The notes beneath the pieces were generated by a model, which saw only the letters and a program-made list of their open reading frames with translations, was not told the origin of the DNA and did no database searches. 62,702 nucleotides of DNA. Origin: Alcaligenaceae bacterium (lineage in GTDB: Bacteria; Pseudomonadota; Gammaproteobacteria; Burkholderiales; Burkholderiaceae_B). The stretch covers positions 1 to 62,702 of the forward strand of contig CANCMG010000010.1 in NCBI GenBank assembly GCA_947378965.1, given 5' to 3'. The position numbers and the translations under genes were made by a program. The number at the start of each line of letters is the position of its first letter. Within the stretch, counting starts at the first letter, position 1. Below, in pieces: positions 9,083 through 18,871 of the stretch.

Positions 9083-10816
9083 ATGCGCGCATCCGCCTTT
9101 CATATCAGCACTCTAAAAGAAGCCCCTAACGACGCCGAGATCACTAGCCATCAACTGATGATGCGCGCAGGATTGATCCGCAAACTGGCCGGTGGCATTT
9201 ATAACTACATGCCCTTAGGCTTGCGCGTCATCCGCAAGATCGAAAACATCATCCGCGAAGAAATGAACGCCGCAGGGGCACTCGAGCTCTTGATGCCGGT
9301 GGTGCAACCCGCCGAACTGTGGGTAGAGTCGGGTCGCTGGGAGCAATACGGCCCTGAGCTTTTGCGAATGAAAGACCGCCATGGCCGTGATTTTGTGTTG
9401 CAACCCACCTCTGAAGAGGTCATCACTGATATCGCGCGTAACGAAATTCAAAGCTGGCGACAGTTGCCAGTCAATTTTTATCACATTCAAACGAAGTTTC
9501 GCGATGAGCGCCGCCCGCGCTTTGGTGTCATGCGTGGACGCGAATTCACAATGAAAGACGCCTACTCGTTTGATCGCGATGTGGCCGGTGCTCAAAAAAG
9601 CTATCAGATCATGTTTGACGCCTACATGAAGATTTTTCAGCGCATGGGTCTGACCTTCAGGGCGGTTTCTGCCGACACTGGGTCGATCGGCGGTTCGCAG
9701 AGTCACGAGTTTCAGGTAATCGCTGATATTGGCGAAGACTTGATCGTGTACGACCCCGCGTCAGACTACGCCGCCAACATTGAGCTTGCTGTGGCGCCTT
9801 GCCTGATCGAGCAGCGCGCTGCACCGAGCGCGGCCCTGAAGCTTGAGCCCACACCGGGTGCTGCCAAATGTGAAGCTGTTGCTCAATTACTGGGGGTACC
9901 ACTGACTCAAACCATCAAGTCGATCGTGCTCGCCACCGAGCTTAAAGACCAGCCGACTCAAGTTTGGCTGCTGTTATTACGCGCCGATCATGAGCTCAAT
10001 GAAATTAAGACTGGCAAAATCCCCGGCCTGAATCATGGCTTTAGATTTGCAACTGAAGCCGAGATCGTTGAGCATTTTGGCTGCAAACCGGGATATTTAG
10101 GCCCCGTGAACACAAAACTGCCAGTCAAAGTGATTGCCGACCACACTGTGGCTAGGATGCATGACTTTATCTGCGGCGCCAACCAAGAAAACGCCCACCT
10201 GAGCGGCGTGAACTGGCTGCGCGACCTGCCCGAGCCTGACTTGGTAACAGATCTACGAAATGTCGTCGCAGGCGACCAAGCGCCTTCAGGCAAGGGTCCG
10301 TTAGCGATTCAGCGGGGCATTGAAGTCGGGCACGTCTTTTACCTTGGTACAAAATACTCTGAGGCGATGAAGGCGACCTTTCTTGACGAAACTGGCAAAC
10401 CCGCACTCATGGAAATGGGCTGCTACGGCATTGGTGTGACCCGCTTGGTCGGTGCAGCGATCGAACAAAATCACGACGCCAAAGGCATTATCTGGCCACG
10501 GGCCCTCGCCCCCTTCGAAGTTGTGATTTGCGGGGTCGGCTGGGGCAAAAGCGAAGAGGTGCGCAGTGCCTGCGAGTCGATTTATGCCGCACTCAAAGCA
10601 CAAGGGGTTGACGTCATCTTGGATGATCGCGATTTGCGTCCAGGCATCATGTTTGCCGAGTGGGAGCTCATTGGGCCGCCAGTCAGGATTACGGTAGGTG
10701 ATCGTGGCCTAAAAGACGGTGTCGTTGAACTGTTATGCCGCACAGAAACCGAGGCTGCACGTGTTGCGCTGGCTGACTGCGTCGCTCAAACCATGACTCG
10801 TTTGTCGCAGCTTTAA
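9083..10816 (+). CDS. proS: Prolyl-tRNA synthetase
   Basis: Class II aminoacyl-tRNA synthetase charging tRNA-Pro. The long bacterial form (577 residues) is present: class II core with motif 2 region [20 protein letters not shown], the YbaK-like editing insertion in the middle (about 225-400, with [10 protein letters not shown] and [14 protein letters not shown]), then core motif [14 protein letters not shown] and the anticodon-binding domain. The start [13 protein letters not shown] matches the family. Divergent from rppH. Confidence 0.97.
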   Translation: MRASAFHISTLKEAPNDAEITSHQLMMRAGLIRKLAGGIYNYMPLGLRVIRKIENIIREEMNAAGALELLMPVVQPAELWVESGRWEQYGPELLRMKDRHGRDFVLQPTSEEVITDIARNEIQSWRQLPVNFYHIQTKFRDERRPRFGVMRGREFTMKDAYSFDRDVAGAQKSYQIMFDAYMKIFQRMGLTFRAVSADTGSIGGSQSHEFQVIADIGEDLIVYDPASDYAANIELAVAPCLIEQRAAPSAALKLEPTPGAAKCEAVAQLLGVPLTQTIKSIVLATELKDQPTQVWLLLLRADHELNEIKTGKIPGLNHGFRFATEAEIVEHFGCKPGYLGPVNTKLPVKVIADHTVARMHDFICGANQENAHLSGVNWLRDLPEPDLVTDLRNVVAGDQAPSGKGPLAIQRGIEVGHVFYLGTKYSEAMKATFLDETGKPALMEMGCYGIGVTRLVGAAIEQNHDAKGIIWPRALAPFEVVICGVGWGKSEEVRSACESIYAALKAQGVDVILDDRDLRPGIMFAEWELIGPPVRITVGDRGLKDGVVELLCRTETEAARVALADCVAQTMTRLSQL

Positions 10817-10870
10817 AGACATGGTCTCATTGCCACATTCGCTGATACGCCATCAAAAAGGGGCCTAACG

Positions 10871-11299
10871 ATGCAGCCTCAGGCACCCGCATTTAAACAC
10901 CGCTTTGCAGTGCGGGTGTACTACGAAGATACTGATATGGGCGGCGTTGTGTTTTACGCCAACTACCTAAAGTTCATGGAGCGCGGTCGCACTGAATGGC
11001 TGCGAGCTGTTGGCGTTCACCAATCAGAGCTCGCTGCACAAGAGCATCGAGGGTTTATGGTGACCGAGCTTGATATTCGCTATCGCAAGCCTGCACGCCT
11101 CGATGACTTGTTACAAATTGAAAGCGAAGTCACACGAATGGGCCGAGCTTCGTTACACTTCCATCAGTCCATTTACCGAGATGGTGAACTTCTGACCGAA
11201 AGCAATATCCAAGTGTGTTGTGTAGAAACCGTTAACATGCGGATCGCAGCGATCCCTCAATCTGTGCGCACCAAATTTGCAGTACCTATTCAGGAATAA
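10871..11299 (+). CDS. ybgC: Tol-Pal system acyl-CoA thioesterase YbgC
   Basis: A hotdog-fold thioesterase of 142 residues, first gene of the tol-pal cluster. The motif YYEDTDMGGVVFYANYLKF (about residues 17-35) contains the catalytic aspartate of the 4-hydroxybenzoyl-CoA thioesterase-like family. Family members hydrolyse acyl-CoA and are linked to phospholipid metabolism. The stop codon is followed at once by tolQ. Confidence 0.93.
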   Translation: MQPQAPAFKHRFAVRVYYEDTDMGGVVFYANYLKFMERGRTEWLRAVGVHQSELAAQEHRGFMVTELDIRYRKPARLDDLLQIESEVTRMGRASLHFHQSIYRDGELLTESNIQVCCVETVNMRIAAIPQSVRTKFAVPIQE

Positions 11300-11302
11300 G
11301 TG

Positions 11303-11983
11303 ATGCCAACTACCTCTGACATGTCAATGCTCTCGCTGGTCTTAAACGCCAGCATCCCCGTGCAACTGATTATGCTGCTATTGATTGTGGTCTCGGTGGT
11401 TTCCTGGACCTTCATTTTTTCGAAGCGCGCCACGATTAAAAAATCGTTGGCGCAAACCCGACGCTTTGAAGATGACTTTTGGTCGGGTGGCGATTTGAAC
11501 GGCCTTGATCAGTCGGTTGCTGGGCGTTTAAACGAGAGTGGCGCGTTGGCCCGTATCTTTCACGCCGGCATGGAAGAGTTTGCCAAGGCACGACGCGCGG
11601 GTACCGCGCCCGCCACAGCGCCAACGCTTGACGGCGCTCGTCGCGCGATGCGTGCCGCCTATCAGCGCGAGATGGATGAACTCGAATCGCACCTGAACTT
11701 CTTAGCCTCGACAGGCTCAGTTAGCCCGTATGTGGGTCTGTTAGGCACCGTTTGGGGCATCATGCACGCCTTCGTTGGCCTGGCCAATGTGCAGCAGGCC
11801 ACGCTTGCCTCGGTCGCGCCTGGCATCGCCGAAGCCCTGATTGCCACGGCCATTGGCCTGTTCGCTGCGATCCCTGCCGTGGTGGCCTATAACCGCTACA
11901 CCCACGACATCGATCGTCTGTCGATTCGCTTTGAAACCTTCGTCGATGAGTTCTTGAACATTCTGCAGCGGCAGGTGCGCTAA
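11303..11983 (+). CDS. tolQ: Tol-Pal proton channel subunit TolQ
   Basis: TolQ with TolR forms the inner-membrane proton channel that powers TolA. There are three membrane segments: one near the N-terminus (about 18-37), and two in the C-terminal half around SVSPYVGLLGTVWGIMHAF and GLFAAIPAVVAY, as in ExbB/MotA relatives. AGGA precedes the ATG at 11303; a GTG three bases earlier is in frame. The stop overlaps the tolR ATG by one base. Confidence 0.95.
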   Translation: MPTTSDMSMLSLVLNASIPVQLIMLLLIVVSVVSWTFIFSKRATIKKSLAQTRRFEDDFWSGGDLNGLDQSVAGRLNESGALARIFHAGMEEFAKARRAGTAPATAPTLDGARRAMRAAYQREMDELESHLNFLASTGSVSPYVGLLGTVWGIMHAFVGLANVQQATLASVAPGIAEALIATAIGLFAAIPAVVAYNRYTHDIDRLSIRFETFVDEFLNILQRQVR

Positions 11984-12453
11984 TGTCTTCGGTACGCTCT
12001 AGTTCGGGGCGCTCGGGTCGTCGCCTCAAAAACGAGATTAACGTCGTGCCGTATATCGACGTCATGCTCGTACTGTTGGTGATTTTTATGGTCACGGCGC
12101 CTTTAATCACACCTGGTGTGATCGAACTACCTTCTGTCGGACAAGCGGCCAACGTCCCCATGACACCGATTGAGATTCAAATTACCGAGGATAGCAAGGT
12201 ATCGTGGCGCAAACGCGAATCCGGTCAAACCTTCAAACCCGTCGAGCGCAACGCATTAGCGCAAACCATCCTGTCTGAACTCAAACCCGATCAGCCCGTC
12301 GTGATTGGCGCTGATGGCAAAGTCCCCTACGACGTTGTCATGAAGGTCATGGAAGATCTGCGCAAAAACGGAGTCACAAAACTTGGTTTGTTAGTCGATC
12401 AAAAAGGCAATACAGCACCCGCGTCGAACAATGCCAAGCCTGCCAAGCGTTAA
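11983..12453 (+). CDS. tolR: Tol-Pal proton channel subunit TolR
   Basis: TolR is a single-span inner-membrane protein with a periplasmic domain. The membrane segment contains the essential aspartate: YIDVMLVLLVIFMVTAPL, about residues 25-42. The periplasmic part ends with ADGKVPYDVVMKVMEDLRKNGVTKLGL, typical of ExbD/TolR. The 156 residues include a short basic cytoplasmic N-terminus. It overlaps tolQ by one base and precedes tolA by about 40 bases. Confidence 0.95.
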   Translation: MSSVRSSSGRSGRRLKNEINVVPYIDVMLVLLVIFMVTAPLITPGVIELPSVGQAANVPMTPIEIQITEDSKVSWRKRESGQTFKPVERNALAQTILSELKPDQPVVIGADGKVPYDVVMKVMEDLRKNGVTKLGLLVDQKGNTAPASNNAKPAKR

Positions 12454-12493
12454 CTCACGTCATGTCGAACTCGTCTAAGCGCCTCTCGCTCTA

Positions 12494-13615
12494 ATGCCGC
12501 CTCGCCACCCCCAAATGGTACGCGGTCCGATTCTGCCTCCACGGCAGGCGATGAACTTGCGCGCGCTTGGATTAGCACTGCTCACCCATTTGATCTTGGT
12601 ATTGATGCTCGTGCTCGGACTTGACTGGAAAACCGAAGCGAATGGGCCGCTCGAGATTATGCTGGTGGCCGATGGCAATAGCCCGGTCAGCCCACCACCC
12701 CAGACCAAGCCCCCCGAACCCACTCCAAAACCTGAGCCTGCCCCCGCGCCAAAGCCCGAGCCCACGCCCGAACCCTCGCCCCCGCCACCACCTCCTCCGC
12801 CCCCTCCGGTAGCTCCAGCCGCTGCGCCAACACCCGAGGTTGATCCAGAGATCGCGCTTGAACAAGAGGCTAGACGCAGGCGCGAACAAGAGAGGCTTGA
12901 GCGCGAAATAGCTGCCAAAGAGGCTGCCGAGAAACGCGCAGCCGAAGAGGCCATTAAAGAAAAAGAGCGCATCAAAAAAGAAGTTGAAATTGCAAAAATA
13001 AAAGAAACTGAGCGGCTTGAGCAACGCCGTCGTGATGCCGAGCGCGCAGAAGCCGACAAAAAGGCAAAAGAAGACGCTGCTAAAAAGCTCGTTGCTGAAA
13101 AACTGGCCGCTGAAAAGAAAGAGAAAGAAGAGGCTGAGAAAAAAGTAAAAGAAGAGGCTGCAAAAAAGGCTAAAGAAGACGCCGCCAAAGTTGCTGCCGC
13201 CGAGAAAAAAGCTAAAGAAGACGCCGCCCAACGTGCGGCGAAAGATCAGGCTTTGAAGGATATGATGCGTGGCGACGCACTGAGCGCAGCTGGTCTGCCA
13301 GGCGGGACAGCTGACCGCAACCAGTCCGGTGGTGGTCGAGATGACGGCTACGGCGCAAAAATAAAGGCTTGCGTGCAGCCCGGCGTATCATTTCCGCCTC
13401 CCCCTCGTGGCGCTGGCGGGAACCCGGCTGCGCAATACAGTATTAGCTTGAAACCAGACGGGCAAATTGCCGATGTCAGACTGACAAAATCATCGGGTAA
13501 CGTCAACTTTGACCGCGCGGTCGAGACAGGCATCCGGCGCTGCAATCCCTTCCCGCGTCCGCCTTCGGGAAACTACCCCAGTTCTCTCACCGTCAATTAC
13601 AATATGTACGATTGA
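12494..13615 (+). CDS. tolA: Tol-Pal envelope-spanning protein TolA
   Basis: TolA links the TolQR motor to TolB and Pal at the outer membrane. One N-terminal membrane segment (LALLTHLILVLMLVLGL, about residues 29-45) is followed by a Pro-rich stretch (about 70-110), then a long charged Ala/Lys/Glu helix (about 115-255), and a C-terminal TonB-like domain of about 85 residues beginning near YGAKIKACV. The 373 residues are normal for the group. Its low-complexity DNA produces long spurious frames on the opposite strand. Confidence 0.95.
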   Translation: MPPRHPQMVRGPILPPRQAMNLRALGLALLTHLILVLMLVLGLDWKTEANGPLEIMLVADGNSPVSPPPQTKPPEPTPKPEPAPAPKPEPTPEPSPPPPPPPPPPVAPAAAPTPEVDPEIALEQEARRRREQERLEREIAAKEAAEKRAAEEAIKEKERIKKEVEIAKIKETERLEQRRRDAERAEADKKAKEDAAKKLVAEKLAAEKKEKEEAEKKVKEEAAKKAKEDAAKVAAAEKKAKEDAAQRAAKDQALKDMMRGDALSAAGLPGGTADRNQSGGGRDDGYGAKIKACVQPGVSFPPPPRGAGGNPAAQYSISLKPDGQIADVRLTKSSGNVNFDRAVETGIRRCNPFPRPPSGNYPSSLTVNYNMYD

Positions 13616-13630
13616 TAGGAGCCAGCACCA

Positions 13631-14962
13631 ATGACGTTTAATCGACCCTACCCCGCACCAACTGCCTGCAAAGCGTCGGTAAAAGTGCTGTCCGGCTGGC
13701 TACTCACTTGCCTAGTCACCACGCTCGCTCTATTTTTTGCAGTCGCGGCGCAGGCACAATTACGCGTCGATATCTCAGGCACCGGGGCGCAACAATACCC
13801 CGTCGCGATTGCAGACTTTAGCGGCGATGCCGCAGGCGGCCAAATCGCAGAAATTATCCGCGCCGACTTAACTGGCTCGGGTCAATTCAGACTCATCGCC
13901 ACAACGGGGTCAAACCTTAATGTTGACTCACCGATCGCATTCGACGAATGGCGTACTCGGGGTGCTGACTTTATTGCTTACGGCTCGGTCATTCGCCTGC
14001 CAGATGGTCGTTTTGAGGTTAAGTACCGTCTTGGCGACACGGTCAAACGGGGCTCGCTTGATGGCTTTACAGTGTCGGGCACCGAAAAAGAATTGCGGCG
14101 TATGTCTCATCAAATCGCCGATCGCATTTACGAAAAAATTACCGGCATCAAAGGTGTATTTGCCACGCGTATCGCCTACGTCTTAAAGCAGGGCAAAACC
14201 TACGAATTGCAAATTGCAGACGCAGATGGGCAAAATCCACAGGTGGCTTTGCGCTCGCGCGAACCGATTATTTCGCCGGCTTGGTCGCCCGATGGCGCCC
14301 GACTGGCCTACGTGAGTTTTGAGTCTGGCAAGCCGGTGGTGTATGTGCACCACCTCACCACCAGCAAGCGTGCGCCGGTAGCCAATTACAAGGGCAACAA
14401 CTCGGCGCCGGCTTGGTCACCCGATGGCAACACGCTAGCCGTGGTGCTAACCCGCGATGGTTTATCGCAAATCTACACGCTGGGTGCCAATGACGGCTCT
14501 AATCTGCGTCGCGTAACCCGCTCGCCCCTGATTGATACCGAACCCGTCTTTGCACCTGATGGCCGGTCACTTTTCTTCACAAGCGATCGCAGCGGTAGCC
14601 CACAAATTTACCAAACTGGTCTTGAGGGTGGTGAGCCCCGCCGCATCTCATTCAACGGCGGTTACAATATCTCACCTCGAATTTCTCCGGATGGCAAAAC
14701 TTTGCTGACTGTTACACGTCGAGACGGCACGTATCGTATCGCCTCGCTCAACTTGGCCACTGGCGCAGAGTCCCTCCTGACAGACGGGCGCGACGATCAG
14801 TCTCCAAGTTTTGCTCCTAACGGCATGCAAGTGCTATATGCCGCAATTCAGGGTGGTAGAAGCGTGTTGGCCGGGGTATCTAGTGATGGTCGCGTTCGTC
14901 AAACGCTGTCCATCCTGAACGGCGAAATACGCGAACCCACCTGGGGCCCCTTTTCTCAATAA
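13631..14962 (+). CDS. tolB: Tol-Pal periplasmic beta-propeller protein TolB
   Basis: TolB is periplasmic and binds Pal and TolA. A signal peptide ends around AVAAQAQ (about residue 43), followed by the N-terminal alpha/beta domain (RVDISGTGAQQYPVAIADF) and a six-bladed propeller with repeated WSPDG / FAPDG / ISPDG motifs between about residues 215 and 425. Length 443 residues. It follows tolA by 15 bases and precedes pal by 29. Confidence 0.96.
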   Translation: MTFNRPYPAPTACKASVKVLSGWLLTCLVTTLALFFAVAAQAQLRVDISGTGAQQYPVAIADFSGDAAGGQIAEIIRADLTGSGQFRLIATTGSNLNVDSPIAFDEWRTRGADFIAYGSVIRLPDGRFEVKYRLGDTVKRGSLDGFTVSGTEKELRRMSHQIADRIYEKITGIKGVFATRIAYVLKQGKTYELQIADADGQNPQVALRSREPIISPAWSPDGARLAYVSFESGKPVVYVHHLTTSKRAPVANYKGNNSAPAWSPDGNTLAVVLTRDGLSQIYTLGANDGSNLRRVTRSPLIDTEPVFAPDGRSLFFTSDRSGSPQIYQTGLEGGEPRRISFNGGYNISPRISPDGKTLLTVTRRDGTYRIASLNLATGAESLLTDGRDDQSPSFAPNGMQVLYAAIQGGRSVLAGVSSDGRVRQTLSILNGEIREPTWGPFSQ

Positions 14963-14991
14963 CCATTGAATTTCCTCTTAAAGGATCCATC

Positions 14992-15480
14992 ATGTCGCGC
15001 ATCGCAAAAGCTCTAACCACCGCCGCCTTAGCTGTTAGTTTGGTCGCTTGTAGCTCAGTTTCTCTAGACGACAAGGCTGGGGCGGGTGGTGCGGGTGGTG
15101 CAGACGGCTCTGGCATTCTTGATCCGTTTAACCCGCAAAGCATTTTGGCAAAACAGCGCTCGGTTTACTTTGATTTCAATAGCTACACGGTGAGTGAGCA
15201 GTACCGCAGTCTGGTTGAAACTCACGGTAAGTACTTAGTGAGTGCTCCTCAACAGCGCGTAGTCATTGAGGGCAATACCGATGCCCGTGGCGGCTCTGAA
15301 TATAACTTGGCGCTCGGTCAACGTCGTGCCGAGGCCGTGCGCCGTATGCTGACATTGCTTGGTGTTTCAGATACCCAGGTTGAAACCATTAGCTTGGGCA
15401 AAGAAAAGCCTAAAGCCTTGGGTAACACTGATGCTGATTACGCTGAAAACCGTCGTGCAGATTTCAACTATAAGCGTTAA
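14992..15480 (+). CDS. pal: Peptidoglycan-associated lipoprotein Pal
   Basis: Pal is an outer-membrane lipoprotein that binds peptidoglycan. The lipobox LVAC places the lipidated cysteine at about residue 20, after a short signal peptide; a Gly/Ala linker follows. The OmpA-C domain starts around residue 55 (VYFDFNSYTV) and carries the diaminopimelate-binding pattern GNTDARGGSEYNLALGQRRA. Lipidation would depend on Lgt, encoded earlier. An AAGGATCC-type ribosome-binding site precedes the ATG. Confidence 0.97.
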   Translation: MSRIAKALTTAALAVSLVACSSVSLDDKAGAGGAGGADGSGILDPFNPQSILAKQRSVYFDFNSYTVSEQYRSLVETHGKYLVSAPQQRVVIEGNTDARGGSEYNLALGQRRAEAVRRMLTLLGVSDTQVETISLGKEKPKALGNTDADYAENRRADFNYKR

Positions 15481-15509
15481 GCTTAAGCGCTGTGGCCTGA
15501 ACTAAACAG

Positions 15510-15533
15510 GGCGGCTCACTGGCCGCCTTGTCG
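15510..15533 (+). terminator. Hairpin between pal and cpoB
   Basis: GGCGGC (15510-15515) pairs with GCCGCC (15522-15527), with TTGTCGTTT following. The T run is broken, so it may only reduce transcription into cpoB, or protect the pal mRNA 3' end. Confidence 0.55.
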
Positions 15534-15548
15534 TTTCAAAGGGATATT

Positions 15549-16238
15549 ATGTCTATGACAACCACCTCTAAGCGAATACTTGGTACTGGGTTGCTTTTGA
15601 TTGGCGGCCTTGCACTCAATCAATCTGCGTTGGCCTTTGCCGATGATGATGCTCGTAAGGCTATCGTTGAATTACGCCAGCAAATCAAAACTCTCACCGA
15701 GGCCAACCAGCGTGCTCGGCTGCAGCTCGCAGATCAGATCGAAGCACTAGAGCAAGAGCTGATGCGTCTGCGCGGAGACATGGAACAGCTCGGACGCCCA
15801 AGTTCTGGGCTGGGCTCACCTGGCGGCACGTCTGGCGCCCGCGCGCCCGATGCCAAGTCTGCTGACCCTCGCGAGCAATCGGCCTTTGATCAATCGATTG
15901 AGACCTTTCGCAAAGGCCAGTACAAAGAAGCCATTGAGAATCTGACTGCATTTTTGACGCTGTACCCAGATAGCAAACTCAGTCCTACCGCACAGTTTTA
16001 TCTAGGTAGTAGTCGTTACGCGTCAAAAGACTTTAAAGGTGCGATTGCCACACTTGATGCCATGGTTAAAAAATACCCAAGAGAAACTCGCGCACCCGAT
16101 GCGCTGCTGTTGGTTGCAGGATGCCAGGTTGAGCTGAACAATCGCCCAGCTGCGAAAGTCACGTTGCAACGTATCGTCCAAGAATACAAAGGCACGCCAG
16201 CAGCTGACACAGCTGCTAAACGGATTCCGTTACTCTAG
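15549..16238 (+). CDS. cpoB: Cell division coordinator CpoB (YbgF)
   Basis: CpoB is a periplasmic protein that coordinates peptidoglycan synthesis with Tol-Pal-driven outer-membrane constriction. It has a signal peptide (to about residue 30), a coiled-coil segment (LRQQIKTLTEANQRARLQL onward) for trimerisation, a Gly/Ser/Pro linker, and C-terminal TPR repeats (from about residue 110: AFDQSIETFRKGQYKEAIENL). I start at 15549, preceded by AAGGGA; the seven upstream codons lack a ribosome-binding site. Length 229. Confidence 0.92.
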   Translation: MSMTTTSKRILGTGLLLIGGLALNQSALAFADDDARKAIVELRQQIKTLTEANQRARLQLADQIEALEQELMRLRGDMEQLGRPSSGLGSPGGTSGARAPDAKSADPREQSAFDQSIETFRKGQYKEAIENLTAFLTLYPDSKLSPTAQFYLGSSRYASKDFKGAIATLDAMVKKYPRETRAPDALLLVAGCQVELNNRPAAKVTLQRIVQEYKGTPAADTAAKRIPLL

Positions 16239-16335
16239 GGTAGATAACCGACTCGCCGATTCAAGTTCAAGTCTCGACGCCTTGAGTCGGCGCAGCCGCC
16301 AGCCCAACTCATTTAGGTGCCGGTCAAAGGGCGCC

Positions 16336-17244
16336 TTAGGTCGACGCCAGTAGTAGGCAGGCCACACCGGCCACAATCAGTACGGTCCCGACCGCTTCTT
16401 GGCGCGTACTTTTACTTGCAAACACACGCCAAGACAGCAATTGCGCAAACAAAACTTCGACTAAGCCCAAGGTGCGCACATTAGCGGCCGCAGTTAAAGC
16501 AAACCCAAGAAACCACCCCTCTGACGCCGATGCACCGAGCAAGCCGCCCCAGATTGAAATTCGCCAAGCCTGCAGGCAGCGCACCCAAGCTTCGTAATGA
16601 AAAATCATCATCCACGCAGCCAGCAACAGTGTTTGCACACCCAACCCGCAGGCAAGCGTTAGCGAAGCACGCATCAAGAAATGGCCATCGCCTAACGCTA
16701 GGATGCCACCCCTGAACGTAACCGCGGCAATCGCAAAACAGGCGCCGGCCAATAATCCCAACACGGCAGGTTGCCATTGAGAGCCCTCTTGAAGGCCGTT
16801 GACAGGCTTACGCGCCATCACGGTCACGCCAGTTGTTGCGACAATAATCGCGGCCATGGCAAGCCATGAAATCGTATCGCCCAACACCACCAAGCCAAAT
16901 ACTGCCACCTGAACAGGCTCGGTTTTCGTCCAGGCGGTCACCACCACAAACGCACGCTGGCGCATTGCCGCAAGCATCAAGGCCGTTGCCGCGATCTGTG
17001 AAACTGCCCCCGCAGCGACAAACAGGGCAAAGTTCAGATCCATTGATGGAAACGTTGACCCTGTTGCAAAAAGAGCAACCACTGCGAACAGCGCGGCAAA
17101 CGGAAAGCCGTACAAAAATCTCACTTGCGTGGCACCCAGCGTGCCTAGCTTTTCAGTCAGGCTGCGCTGGATAGCGTTACGCCCGGCTTGCGCCGCAGCC
17201 GCAAAAATTGAAGCGGGGATCCATAACCAAGTCCAATCTTGCAC
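16336..17244 (-). CDS. EamA/DMT-superfamily transporter
   Basis: An inner-membrane protein of about 302 residues with roughly ten hydrophobic segments and an internal repeat, as in drug/metabolite exporters. The first segment contains LWIPASIFAAAAQAGRN and the last helices end in VLIVAGVACLLLAST. I prefer the GTG at 17244, preceded by GGAG, over an in-frame TTG fourteen codons upstream. It is convergent with cpoB and follows the Ldh-family gene on the same strand with a gap of about 100 bases. The substrate is unknown. Confidence 0.8.
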   Translation of the reverse strand: MQDWTWLWIPASIFAAAAQAGRNAIQRSLTEKLGTLGATQVRFLYGFPFAALFAVVALFATGSTFPSMDLNFALFVAAGAVSQIAATALMLAAMRQRAFVVVTAWTKTEPVQVAVFGLVVLGDTISWLAMAAIIVATTGVTVMARKPVNGLQEGSQWQPAVLGLLAGACFAIAAVTFRGGILALGDGHFLMRASLTLACGLGVQTLLLAAWMMIFHYEAWVRCLQAWRISIWGGLLGASASEGWFLGFALTAAANVRTLGLVEVLFAQLLSWRVFASKSTRQEAVGTVLIVAGVACLLLAST

Positions 17245-17347
17245 AAGAGTCTCCAGTGAGGGTTTAGCAACTATCGAGAGCTTCAATTCGCTCGCAGCGT
17301 CAGCACCACCCGCTTACACGCCGGTGGTAACAGTTTTGCATACGACA

Positions 17348-18394
17348 TCAATGACTGCCCGCGTGCTGCATCAAGAGCGTCACCGTTGCAGGATCAAGCA
17401 CGATCCCCTCAGCACGCTGCTGCGCCATTTTTTTCAATTCAATTTCACCAGGCACAATCACTGGCTTGGTCGAGTCAACCGCAGGGCTATCGTGCAAAAT
17501 CGCAGCAAAATCCATCATCCGCTCTGACAGCCACTGCGCCGAACCCAACAGACGCGTATCGATCAAAATAAAAAAGTGCCCTAAATTTTGCGGTTCATCG
17601 GGCGCATCCACCCATGACTTAACATGTGTCAGGTAAGCCGCGTTAGACAACAACCCGGCAAACATATCAACAAGCAAGGCAAGGCCGTAACCTTTATGCC
17701 CACCGACCGGCAATAAGAAACCATCTAGCGCCGCCTTGGGGTCAGTTGTCGGTCGCCCCTGGGCATCCGTCGCCCACGTATCCGGAATCGACTCACCACG
17801 CTTAAACGCGTTACGCACCTTGGCGCGCGCTACTACGCTCATGGCCATATCCAGTAAAAAGGGCGAACCACCTGGGTTAGGCACACCAAAACCAAGCGGG
17901 CTATTGCCAAGCCTGGCATCACTGCCCCCCCAGGGCGCAATCGTCGTCGTGGCGTTACTTCCGATGACACTGGCAAACCCCTCTTCTGCCGCGATCAATG
18001 AGTAGGGCGAGATCGGCCCAAAATGATTACTGCCACGCGCAAACGCCATCCCAACGCCACACTGCCGCGCCGCCTCCATCGCGGCACGCAGCGCATGCAT
18101 ACCGACCAGAGGCCCCACCCCATTATCACCATCCACTAGCCTCAGCGCTGGCGCAGGTGCTTGCACAGCGATATTAGGCCGAGCGTTAATACCCTTGACC
18201 AACAACCGCTCACCATACGACTCAATACGCGACAGCCCGTGCGTACTTAAACCAAAAAGATCGGCCAGCACCAATACTTTCACAACATCAGCAGCGTCTG
18301 CTTGCGTCAGACCTAGGCCCTGAAATGCACGGGTTGCTAAGTCTGTGAGCTCTGCTTCAGACCAGTGTGTTTGAACAGCCTGCGGTTGATTCAT
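17348..18394 (-). CDS. Malate/L-lactate/ureidoglycolate dehydrogenase-family oxidoreductase
   Basis: A NAD(P)-dependent 2-hydroxyacid dehydrogenase of the Ldh_2 family (348 residues), structurally distinct from classical LDH/MDH. Family blocks are DLFGLSTHGLSRIE, AMEAARQCGVGMAFARGSNHFG (about residues 102-123), the cofactor-binding TTTIAPWGGSDARLGNSPLGFG, and GGHKGYGLALLVDMFAG. Relatives act on malate, sulfolactate, ureidoglycolate or delta-1-piperideine-2-carboxylate; which applies here is not visible. It is divergent from the SDR-ABC operon, with a repeat-bearing intergenic region between them. Confidence 0.85.
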   Translation of the reverse strand: MNQPQAVQTHWSEAELTDLATRAFQGLGLTQADAADVVKVLVLADLFGLSTHGLSRIESYGERLLVKGINARPNIAVQAPAPALRLVDGDNGVGPLVGMHALRAAMEAARQCGVGMAFARGSNHFGPISPYSLIAAEEGFASVIGSNATTTIAPWGGSDARLGNSPLGFGVPNPGGSPFLLDMAMSVVARAKVRNAFKRGESIPDTWATDAQGRPTTDPKAALDGFLLPVGGHKGYGLALLVDMFAGLLSNAAYLTHVKSWVDAPDEPQNLGHFFILIDTRLLGSAQWLSERMMDFAAILHDSPAVDSTKPVIVPGEIELKKMAQQRAEGIVLDPATVTLLMQHAGSH

Positions 18395-18574
18395 GTTGCT
18401 GAGACATCCTATTATTCGAGGTATACCAATCTTCGCGAGCGCGGCACGACTTCTGCGTGTCGTTCAGACGGTAATGGTACTGGCGAGTCACCAAGTGCTG
18501 ACATACTAAACGTTCTCGCGCCAGCGGCAAAATGGCGCACAGTCACACTGAGGCGTTCGCGCACCGTCACCACA

Positions 18575-18733
18575 AGCAGATAGGCGACATACGAATATGC
18601 CACTGCAACACAAGCAGATAGCCGACATACGAATAAGTCACTGCAACACATGCAGATAGCCGACATACGCGCAAGTCACTGGAATACCAGCGGATAACCG
18701 ACATACGAGCAAGTCACTGAAACACAAGCAGGT
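18575..18733. repeat. 38-bp tandem repeat, four copies plus a partial
   Basis: Four consecutive 38-bp units start at 18575, 18613, 18651 and 18689, with the first 7 bases of a fifth at 18727. Each contains a GATAGCCGACATACG-like core and a CAAGTCACTG-like second block; copies one and two are closest, three and four more diverged. The array lies in the 477-base divergent gap between the Ldh-family gene and the SDR-ABC operon (18395-18871). Frames through it are not convincing genes. Confidence 0.9.
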
Positions 18734-18871
18734 TTTACCGCAACCGCACCTGGACGCTTGAGGTTGATTGCAAAACTAGCCGACTTATGATTTGATGCAG
18801 CATGAACCCAGCGTGTGATTCAGTCTAAATGCCGCGTCTCACGAACCGAATACCCAATTAGAAGGTAGGTC

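Noticed and set aside
12475-13231. Long minus-strand open frames opposite tolA
   Set aside because: They are Ser/Phe/Gly-rich translations of the reverse strand of the low-complexity TolA coding sequence. tolA has full family architecture and operon context.
18412-18666. 84-codon minus-strand frame through the 38-bp repeats
   Set aside because: The peptide follows the repeat and has no family features or ribosome-binding site.
18575-18733. 38-bp array as a CRISPR
   Set aside because: Units are contiguous and diverged, with no unique spacers of constant length, and no cas genes lie nearby.
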